From Ricordea florida (taxonomy: Eukaryota; Cnidaria; Anthozoa; Corallimorpharia; Ricordeidae), in the NCBI GenBank assembly GCA_949710005.1, contig OX453273.1:36941538-37005537 (forward strand): a DNA stretch of 64,000 nt, given 5' to 3'. Under the pieces are notes generated by a model. That model did no database searches. It was not told where the DNA came from and saw only the letters and a program-made list of their open reading frames with translations. The translations under genes and the position numbers were made by a program. Positions 11,021-21,499 of the stretch are shown piece by piece; position 1 is the stretch's first letter, and every line of letters starts with the position of its first letter.

Positions 11021-12743
11021 TAAAAGCGGAGCTCCTCACACAGACCCTCACACATTGAAAATGTTGTCACTAAAGTTATTAAATACGCCTGATGTACGCA
11101 ACTACTTAAAGAAGATTCGATAGCTCAAATAAATCGTCAAAAAAAAAACATCTAGCTCGCGACTCAACGGAAGAACCATTACCTGGTCAGCAAAATTATA
11201 ATAGTTTTAAAGCAACACCAAAAGCAGCTAGGCAGCTCTTTAACAAAGGAAAAATCTGAGACACTCAGCTTTATGCTTATGTCCCTCCAAAAACGCTTGA
11301 AAACTTGTAGGAAGAAAATTTTTCCTCCAAAACCGCTATGAATATAGAGATTACTTCATGGTTTATAGTGAGGGCGGACGATTTTTCTTCACGAGTTGTG
11401 AAGAATAGAAAACGAACGAGTGAGCGCAGCGAACGAGTGAGTTTACTTTTCTTCACAACGAGTGAAGAAAAATGGTACGGGCGAACTAACCATGAAGTAA
11501 TTTGCTTATTTTTTAGGTACTGAGATTTACTCCTTACAAAATACTACTAACTGATCATGAATCACGCTGGCCTAGAAAAATCAAGATACCACAACAAGGT
11601 GCAAAACGCACTTAGCAGGCTTTATTTTGGAGCATACCGAATAAACATGACAGTCAAGTTAAAAATGCGTTCAAAATTTACTTCTCGAAAATGATACAAA
11701 CATTGCACGAACTGGAAAATTCTACTTTAAACACTGTTGGAAATGTCGCTAGAAGTATAAGAACCAAAGACAGTTAAAAACGTTTTAAAACGACTCATGA
11801 ATGACTCAGGAATGTCTTGTGTACGGGAAATACAATGTAAAATTACCTTTTTGTTTTGATCAGTTTAATGCGGCTCTTGCTTTTTCAAACACCACTTCTT
11901 TTGAGATGCTGAATCCGTAGCTTTTTTATTCAAATAACCGTTGCGAAAGAGAGAACGCAGCGAACTTGGCTCATAATCTTTGTTTTCCTTCTTTCCCACT
12001 GCTACCGGACAAATTCACTCATGAACTGAATTGAGCTCGTTTGAAGGAATTTCTTCTACGGACCTTGATTCGCCTTTCAACGTCAAGAATTCTTTCAGTG
12101 AAGCGACGGGCTGTTCGGATTTGTTATTCGTATTTTTATTTTCTTGATCTTGTATGAAGTCCTCGACTGAAGCTGTATCTACAAACCTAGAATTTCTCAA
12201 AGACGAAGCTGAGGAAGAAGCCGTTATTGCTCACTTTTTGCCGAGTTGATGGCGCCAAAACTGATCCCACCTCTATGAACAGTGAATTGGTCGGACCACT
12301 TTTTTTCACTAGTGAAGAAAATGGTCCAACCAATCAAATTGCTTCTAGTTTTTTACAGACTATTTTTCTCACACAGATTTATAAGGAGTAAATCTCAGTA
12401 CCTATGGAATAAAATCCGTTTCTTCAGCAAAACATTGTAGACTGCTGTAGACTGCTGGCTGTAGGTTGTGTAGCCGCGGCAAGCCGCGAAAAGCGCGCGA
12501 AAAACAAAGCCTCCTTTCGGTTTAAGACCTTCTAAATATCCCAGATGACTATGGCCGCCATGTTGGGGCAACGTCGTTCGTCGTCGTCGTCGTCGTCGCT
12601 AGGCGCACGCGCCCGCGAGCCATGCCGCTAGTCACAATGACCATGAAAACTCAAACGCATGGTTTTCTCAATTTCTATCCTCGCACGGTAGTTATGGGGC
12701 TCCGCTCTGCGGCTCTTCGAGCCGCTGTGGAGCTCCGCTAAAA
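11021..12743. mobile_element. 1.7-kb TIR element with TAAAA flanks, containing nested elements
   Basis: TIRs GCGGAGCTCC (11026-11035) and GGAGCTCCGC (12729-12738) are flanked by TAAAA on both sides, a likely target duplication. The surrounding sequence (AGCTAATCTAA) continues across the insertion. Inside are a palindromic unit (11351-11500) and an 887-bp TIR element (11516-12402). Confidence 0.65.
11516..12402 (-). mobile_element. 887-bp TIR element with a recombinase-like coding remnant
   Basis: 21-bp TIRs GGTACTGAGATTTACTCCTTA and inverse are exact. On the minus strand 12015-12200 reads 'VEDFIQDQENKNTNNKSEQP...EFLTLKGESRSVEEIP', resembling the N-terminal part of Crypton/KIAA1958-type tyrosine recombinase proteins. 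It stops soon after, so the element looks non-autonomous. Confidence 0.5.
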
Positions 12744-15351
12744 AGCTAATCTAAAAAAATGGGTCTTAAGTAAACCTTTAAACCTATGAAAATTGGGCTC
12801 ATTTCGTATTTGTGATGGTAGCCCATTCCACAGTTTAGGTGCCGCAGCTAAAAAAGCACGGTCACCCAATGTCTTTTTAGTTAAAATTCTTGGCGTTTGA
12901 ATGGATATATTAACACATGTTTTGAAAGACCTACATAATATAATGCAAATTAGTGAACTCCAGCGCTGATCCCGGGTTAAAGAATGACCTCAGATCAATT
13001 GTACCTGGGTTAGCGCTAACCCGAATAAAGAGTAACTAAAGCGCTAACGCCGGGTTTAACCAAAACGATACGCATATCTACGTCAAGTCAGGCGTCATAT
13101 ATATCAGATTACATCCTGAGTTTTCGTTGTAAACATCGTCCCTCTACATTTTGTCTCAATGAACCTCTGACCTAACGCATGCGCATTAGGATCTCATTGT
13201 CGATAACGAAGCCCAAATTTCAACTCTGGCGTTCTCTCATACATGTATTATTTAAGGGGGTCATGTCAAGTTCGCTTTCTTTTCTTTCTTTTTCCAAATT
13301 GCAAAAATAAATCTGTTTGATGAACATGATTCAAACAAATAAATAAAAATGGCCATGACATTTCATCAAAAATGAAATAGTAAACATTCATGTGGCATTT
13401 TTGGAACTTTTGAAACTATTTCGCTGATTGCATGGTTCTGCTCCGTTACGAGTGGATATTTGTTGAAATATCTCGTGTCCTTCTTATTGCCATATGACTC
13501 ACCCTAAGACTCGTGAATAAAAGTGATATGCTCCTACATGTAATAATTCATATTTATTAACCTTACTACATGTATAATCCGTTTTGAAGAACACAACATT
13601 GAGTCGCTAAAATCCGCGTTATGTAAACTCGATTGCCTGCGAGCGAACTCTCCTTGAAATGAAACTTTCCCCAAACCCCCATTAACCGAAACAAGAGGCT
13701 TCAAAAGCCTTCACTGGGTTGCCTTTGTGAACCCTTAGTACGCAAACGGCTCAATTTTTTGAAACTGTTTTGTCAATCCATTTTAGTTTGCAGTGTCAGT
13801 TGTGTTCAATAAAAGAAGTGTACAAGGAGTTAATCAAAGGCTCCTATGAACAAACTCATGAATGCATTCGGTGACACATGAGAATTTTAGATTTCAGAAC
13901 TCATTCAAATAATTTAATCAAGAAAGGCCTGTAGGGCTCTGCCATTTCGTGTTCCATTTACCAATTTAAAAAATAGGCAGCCAAGGCCTGCATACAGCTT
14001 CACATTCTATATATAGACAAGGGTATCTTTGAAAAAAAGAAAAGAAAATCGATTCAGTTTAAAAAAAAGAACATAAAAAGAAAGTCAAGAATACCCTCAC
14101 TGGGCCTTGAACTCGGACCACATACCCCACAGTCCGGAGTGCTATCGTCCTGGTTACTGAGGGTATTAAATATGTTATAGATCTTTCGCTCGTACACTCC
14201 CATGAGTGAAGCTGTAAAAATTATATCTCATTTTTCAACGTTCATGAAAGGTAGTCCATCATTCCCGAGGCTTTATCTGGAAACCCATATTTAAAATGGA
14301 GATGCCGTTGTAGAATTGACAAATTTGTGGCAAACATTGACGAACGTGTTTTATTTTAGCGGGAAAGTGAAACGTGACACGACAGCACAAACCCAGCCGT
14401 GAATACTTGGCATCTTCCCTTCCTCTGACCCGTTTTGGAGGTTCAACATTTTATTTGAAAGCGTGAAGTTCACCAGAAATAAATAAGTTCCTTAAATTGG
14501 TGGGTATGTGCCGGTTTCGGTGTTGTCGCAAATAATGATTTTGAAATTCAACGAAGCTGCATACCACCGGACTGTTTTTGCTCCAGTTGATTATATATCG
14601 GGTTTTGTGGTTTTTGTACAGTATAGAGGAACCAACCCTCTACTATGATCCAACGCTATAAATATAAATGAACACTTTATGAGAATGCTTCCCCCGATGT
14701 TTTCGATTTGATCGCTTTTAGAAGTCAAGTTAAGACGAAGTATCGTATTTTGACGTGCGTAACCAGCTTGTTATCTCCGATTCAAAATAATACATGTCAC
14801 AGTGAGCCACACTCTTGCTTTCCAAACTTCACGCGTGGATCGACTAATGAACTCGATGGACGTGGTCTGCTAAGCGTGAACCAATTTTTAAGAATAAGCT
14901 CTACATTTCCAACAGAAAAGATGTGAATCCTTTCACCGAGGGAATCGCTAACACCACAGACCTCAACGTTTAAAGAAGAAAACACTCTCCAGCACGTAAA
15001 CACATCCACGAATAGCAAACAGAGACACTAATAAAGTCATTTAGTGAATAAATCGAGTTAACAGCTCGAAAAGAGAGCAGCTCTGCACAAGAAGAACACT
15101 TAGGCGAATGGAGTCCACATGAAACTTTTCACGCTCTCTTCACCGTCGTGCTTACTTCAATCAGGTTGTTATGGCGATGTTCATGCCGAGCCAATCACAC
15201 AGCGGCGGCGTCTTTGCTAACCCTTGTATAGGCAATATTGCGCAAGAATTGCAATTTCTCACGGAGAAAAAAAATAGCAACCCCATTTTAATACTGGATT
15301 GCCATAGCAACCCAGTAATTAGGGAGTTTGGGTAAGTGCGGCGACAACACC

Positions 15352-15421
15352 AAAGTCGGCGTTTAAGTCGGGGATTCAGTCGGTAGTTAAGTCGGGGATT
15401 CAGTCGGTGGTTAAGTCGGCG
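15352..15421. repeat. Short 24-bp minisatellite
   Basis: 'TTAAGTCGGGGATTCAGTCGG' recurs about three times with one or two changes. It produces an Arg/Leu/Asn repeat in a minus-strand open frame that is unlikely to be a gene. Confidence 0.7.
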
Positions 15422-15718
15422 GAAGGCGGCACTAGAGAAAAACACAATTGCTCAGTTGTAAAAATGGAGACGGCTGTTCGTATTTTTTTATTTGATACAG
15501 TTTTGCCGTTACACATCAAGAAGTTGTCTTGTAAAATATGGCCATTGTTAGTTGTTTTGCAGAGGGTGGCGAATATGTCACCGGCAAACTTGAACGCGAA
15601 AATAGGAAATCCAAGTTCTCAAGTCAAGAATCAGTGAAAGATTCCAGCAATTCTACTTTTTCATAAAACGACGAATTCTGATAGCAGAAAAGAACACAGA
15701 AACCAGGGTCACGCCTTG

Positions 15719-16391
15719 TTTTTTCCGTGAAACAAAGTAAAAAGATGGCACCGTTTTACTACTTTCTTAGCTATCAAGTGAATGTGAAAAAAATCTATCA
15801 AACTTTTTTCAAAGTAGGTGAGTATTTTTCACTTTGTTCTAAAAATCTCACGTTCAAATTGCCGACTATTTTCGTATTTTGCACTTCGTATCTTTGAATA
15901 CGTAAGCGGAAAATGTCTATCTTTCTTTTTTACTTTAAAAATTAAAAGAAGATTGCGTTAACGAGGTAAGCTTAAGTGTTAAACGCTTTATTAAGCCGAC
16001 ATTGCTTTACAGATATTCAGCCATATTGGTAATGGAAAGTGTCTTGGGGGCGTGTCAAACGATCACAGTGTCTATTGGCGCCAAAGTGTGACATCTGTCA
16101 ATCATGTCAAACGTCTTTTTTTTAATTTCAAAGTGCAAAAAAGGTAGCAATTTTGCGCTTTTAATAACATCGCTTCTGCGCAAAAAAGAGAGACAATTTC
16201 CGCTCACGTTTTCTTTTAGAAAAGTGCAAAGTACGAGAATAGTCTGCAATATGAACGTGAGATGATTTTTAGCACAAAGTGAAAAATACTCACCTACTTT
16301 GACACAAATAGGTGTGTTTTTTCACTTTCACTTGATAACTAAGAAAGTAGTAAAAAGATGCCATCCTTTTTACTTTGTTTCATGGAAAAAC
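15719..16391. mobile_element. Inverted-repeat element with about 140-bp arms
   Basis: 15719-15858 and 16251-16391 are long near-perfect inverses sharing GAAACAAAGTAAAAAGATGG, TACTACTTTCTTAG and AAAGTAGGTGAGTATTTTTC. It ends 85 bp from the PRDM A stop, so it probably falls in the 3' UTR or just past it. Confidence 0.8.
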
Positions 16392-16475
16392 CAGAACTAC
16401 CTACCAGTGACTGAGCTGTAGGAGACTGGTGGGTAACAGGCCATTAAACTAGGTCTACGCGAGAACCTTTCTCGG

Positions 16476-16999
16476 CTATGTCAGACAGTCTCGCTGGTGT
16501 CTAGCCAAATGGCTTGCCTGTGAAAACGTCATTCCACAGTTATCGCAGTTAAAAGGTCTCTCTCCAGTATGAGTGCGTATGTGATTATTTAAAGTTGTTG
16601 GTCCTGAGAATGAGCGCGAACAGAAGCCACACTTAAATGGCTTATCGCTCGTATGTGTCTCCACGTGGTTTCGAAGGTCTGAAGGAGTAGCGAATGAGAG
16701 CGTGCAATGTCCGCACTGGTATGGCTTGTGCGGGGTTTTGGGACAAATATGCAATTGAAGCAGCACCCTCTGAGTGAACGTTTTATAACATTGTTTACAG
16801 CGCCACATACTGAACTCATCTGGTACTATCCCGGATGTTGGAGTCTCGAACGGGTGTGAGTACTGTAGGCTCAAGTCTTTTGTAACATGTGACGGGGAGT
16901 ATGAAACATGGGGCGAAGCCATCATTTCCAACCCGCGTCCTGTTTGATGGTATTTAACAGCACTTTCTATTGTAGTAACTTGACGTGGTTCGTGATGCG
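16476..16999 (-). CDS. PRDM A exon 5: four zinc fingers and stop
   Basis: There are four finger units. The first is atypical (C-x2-C-x12-H then Cys two residues on, 'LHIC'). The second and third are classic C2H2 with '[11 protein letters not shown]' and 'HTGERPF' linkers. The fourth ends C2HC ('ARHQRDC'), three residues before the TAG stop. A strong acceptor (pyrimidine tract then TTCAG) sets the exon start. Confidence 0.9.
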
Positions 17000-18000
17000 C
17001 TGAAGAAATCAAAGAAGAATTGGTGAAATCCCATTACTTTTACTGCTGTTAATGTTGTTATGACTAATGCTACTACTCCATCGTTCCGGATCCTCAGCTG
17101 CTACTGCTATTGTTAATAAGCTAAGGAAAATATTACTGCCACGAATACCGCTATTGCCACTGCTGTTACTGGTCATTGTTACTGCAGCTACTACTGACGG
17201 GCAGCTGTTGCTGCGGTTTCTATACTGTCCTGTTACTTCTGCTGCTTAGTGCTCAGGACTGAGGTTGTTGTTCCTTCTATTGTACCTCTAACGCAGTTAC
17301 CGTTTCGACTGCTACTTTTACTACTACGGTCCGCTGTTGCTGCCGCTGAACTATACTGTCCTTTTAAAGGTGCTATGCTACTGCTTCTGCTCAGCTCATG
17401 ATTTCACTTCGGCGGACTGAGACTGTTGCCTCTTTCAATGCACTTCCATTTCTGTTGGTACTGTTGCGACTTGTGTTAATACCACGGCTGCTGTTGTTGC
17501 TACTACTATACTGTTCTTTAAGAGTGGCAACCTACTGCTTCCGCTTAGCTCATAATGCTACCAGAGACTGAGCCTGTTGCTCCCTCTACTGCCCCTGTAG
17601 CGCTGTTGGTCTGTTTCGAATACTACTTCTATTATTACGGCTGCTGTTGCTTCTACTAGTACTACTATATTGTCCTGTTAGCTAGTCAGAGGGCTGTTAC
17701 CTCTTCCAGAGCACTGACTTCTACTGCTGTGGATACTGTTGCGACTAGTGGCATGACTACGGCTGCTGTTGCTGCTACTACTATGCTATCCTGTTAAGAA
17801 TGCTACTCTCCTGCTACACTCATAATATTATGAGTGACTGAGGCTGTTGCTCCTTTTATAGTACTTCTAGACCGCTGAATTGCTGTTGCGACTGTCACTT
17901 CGATTTCACTTCATTTGTTGATGCTGCTGGTGTAAACTCTACCGGCTAGCTCAGTTGGTAGAGCACAGGACAATCGTGTGGGAGGTTGTGGGCTCGGCCC

Positions 18001-18031
<31 letters not shown>

Positions 18032-21000
18032 AAGAAAGTGCTGCCTTTTCAGTGACGTCTATAAATGGTTAGACTTTCTAGTCTTCTCGGATGAGGACGA
18101 TAAACCTTAGGTCCCGTCTCACAACCCCTGTTCGTATAACTTCGTGGGACGTTAAAGAACCCACACACTGTTCGCGAAGAGTGGGGGATGTAGATCCCGG
18201 GATTGTGGTCTGGCCTTTGTGAATTCAAATTCATCTGATGCGCGGGTTGGGTGGGTGGATGAAATCACACATGGACTGATAGCAGCTGCCAGAAGCACCT
18301 TTGCAACCTGACGTCCGATCTCACCCCAGAGTAAGAATTGTAAACCGCCATGAACAAGTAGCGGATATGTGCGGTATAGACCCCATTACCATTATAGTCT
18401 AACTATCACTAACTGACATCAGTCGAGTCAAGTCAAGTCCAGTCACTTGACGTCAGCAGAAGTCATCATCAGAGTGATGTGACTTGACTCTGATGATGAC
18501 TTCTGCTCAGTGTGTCAAAACGTCCGTTAACGTCCTTAACGACAGTTCTTTTCAGGAATACCAACACCCAGACGATTGAACTCAACAAACAACTACCTGC
18601 CTAATAATGTCACTGCTGCTGCACCTGCTAATACTGCTTCAGCTTCTACGACTACTCCCCTGTACATTCATTGTGGTAGTCATTATCCTACTAGCACAGG
18701 TGGCCCAAGTTCCGGATTGCAAAGCGAGTCTTGTATGAAAATGCAACGGTTTTGTTTTCAAGTCGAATGAAGTTAAATCTTTTTTCAATAAAACCGACGT
18801 ACTTTTGTCTCGTTAGCAAAGTACGTTGGAAAAATTATACTTCCTTCAACTTCGTTGTATTTTCATGCAAACCTATTTGGTGCTCGGGTCTCCTCTGGTA
18901 CTACACGGAATTTCAAGACACAGCAACTTACCATGGATAGGGGTTTCAGTTTGAGCTGCGAGGCTTCTGTTTGGTAAAAACTGTTCTCTATTTACAACTG
19001 AAGTTGATCTCGTCTCTGCTGTACTTTCTACATTCTTCCATTCTCTTCGCATCTCGTAATGTCGCGCTGTTTGCCTTGAGTGTAGTGTAGGTTCTTGATT
19101 CGGTAATGTTTGCTTTCCTTTAGTCATGTCCGGTGATACCTTTGGCATGTAGTGTCTGGAGGCGCGCTCAGAGGGACTGCTTGAAGTTTCCCTTGCGTCT
19201 AACGAAATTGAGCGCATTTTAAAACGTCTACTCCCGAGTTTAGTATTATCCGAGTTTAAAGCGGCGTGCAAATGCGGACTAAGGTGTTCGTATTTCGAGC
19301 TGGATGTAAACACAGGTCCAGTTTGCACAGAAGGCGTGAACGGTTGTTTGAAATTCCCTATCCCGTCATTTTCCCATGGTCCTTGAAAACCGTAGTTTTG
19401 GTGCACGTTTCTATTCGAGTGACTGGTACCAAGAGGCTGACTTTGGGAGACCAAACCAGGAAAATTCCAGGAGTGAGCTACAACGCCGCAGACAACAGAA
19501 AAGGTTACTCGAATAACTGTACACAACTAAAAGCTACCAGGCTTTGAAATTCGGCTTTTTATGGGATATGAGGAAAACCTACGCTGGTCTCGTATGTTGT
19601 AATTCTCATTTCTTTAATTCTTTTGTAGTTCAACCCACGAGGTCAAAATATTCATCTGCATTTCGAAATCTTTCAGCGTCCAATGAATTTACACTGAACA
19701 GTTTAGCGACTGCGATGGAGGAAGTATTTGCACCAGAACTGAAGGCTACACACGAACAAGCGACCGAACTCAGTACAAAGATTACAAAATTTTTGAGACT
19801 CTCTGAATAAAGATACACCCCTTTTTCCCTTAAATCTTTATATGCACCATCACAAAGCCTTGGTGATTTTTCAGCTCCCCTCCCTCCCCTCCCTCCCCCT
19901 TCTAACTTTTCAGCATAGTTTTGCATTGGAGGCAACATTAATTGGGGGGGGGGGGGGAACTTCATTGTGCCAGACCATTGATTACTGAGACCTCAAAAAG
20001 CACTTATGGCTAGAAATGCACACCACCCAAAAGGTGTAGTGTCTCAAGTAATTCTGCACCTTGTTGTAGCATATGCATACTTCATGTCCTCATAAAATAA
20101 AATACTTCTAACATTTAGACGATATGCTTAAATTCTGCGTTTCAGAATCATTATATGCATGTATGTATTGAGCATCGTGTCTTAACTCGAAGAATTTTTC
20201 CCAGTAACGAACTTTTTCTAGTCAGTGAGTAGATTTAATGCAACGGAATTTGAACGAAGTCTTATTTGTTTGATTTGAGCTATGAGATGAACAAACAGCT
20301 CCTTTTCCTTCTTAAGTTCCTAACAAATAGGCTACTTAGACATTCTTTGATGCTAAGCTAGTGTAAGATAATGAATATATCTTAAAAACTTATAATTCAC
20401 CGATCCAACGTTTCGATACTTCTAACTAGTGTCTTCTTCAGAGGTGATTAGACAAGGCTATGAAGCTCCTTTTATAGCTACAATGAATGACTTTGCTTGA
20501 TTGCAAAATTATAACCAAGCCAGCCTAGTATCAAACAATGTCTGATTTTCCACCTGGTTGCAATATGCACATTTCTTTTCAATAGGATATATAGTTGTTT
20601 ATCAAGTTTGATCATCCAGGTTTACTCGACTATTAACTACTGAGACTCCTGTGTTCAAATAATGTGCAGTTTTGCTATATCTTTTTTTATAATTTTCAGT
20701 CTTCCCTTACCAGCTTCTCTAAAACTGTCGTAATCCTGCATACCGAGAGGAATCCCAAGAAAGCTTGGATATTTTTCGTCGTACCAAACCAACAGCTCGC
20801 TTCCTTGACCTATTTCCTTAAATGCACGATAGAAGATGTTTCCGCAATACTGAAACGCGAACAAATTCTGTTCACTCATCTGGCGAGCACAACGAATGAA
20901 TCGCATCCAACTTGAGCTTTCTTCATCACTGCCATCAAGATAGTGGCTCAGTGTATTGTCCTTAAAAATCTGGTAAATAAAACAGAATTACCACACACAG

Positions 21001-21447
21001 GGTAAGCAACTGTACAGTCATCAGTTGTCTTAACAGACTACCATTAAATCAGACCATCTGTGTGTTTCCTGTGGCACACAAGTCTTTGTGAGCGAATATA
21101 AGACAAAGTTCACAAAATAACTTTTCGGACCCAGTAATTTACCGAGTCTGTCAAGAAATCGTGGCCCCAGATTTTCCTGAGTTCTCTTTTCCACCTGGTC
21201 GCCGTTTTCTATGACGAATACTTTGAGATAGAGGCGAATAAAAAACGATTTCGAATTCGACTATTCCGGGTTTGAAATACTTCTCATCCTTTTAACTAAC
21301 AAACTGGACCGTAATTGTTTGTGGATCATCTGGATGCAGACAGTTCTAAAAAGAACTGTTATTGCTGATGTTGACTAACGTTTCTACAACCTGAGTAAAA
21401 GTCGTCATCGGAGTCAAGTGACTTACGCGTCGTAAGGTGGTGGCATT

Positions 21448-21499
<52 letters not shown>

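Larger units (their letters stand above)
12744..16475. other. Intergenic region between the convergent Ski-like and PRDM A genes
   Basis: I see no gene. It holds the rest of an interspersed repeat (12744-12900, with 'GTGCCGCAGCTAAAAAAGCACGG'), a MITE-2-like fragment near 12960-13070, a weak tRNA-like patch at 14102-14163, a short 24-bp minisatellite, and the inverted-repeat element at 15719-16391. Confidence 0.6.

Noticed and set aside
14102..14163. tRNA gene on the minus strand
   Set aside because: A B-box-like patch is present, but the A box and stems are not convincing.
15161..15445. Minus-strand protein with RLNPRLNYRL repeats
   Set aside because: Created by a 24-bp minisatellite; no other coding sign.
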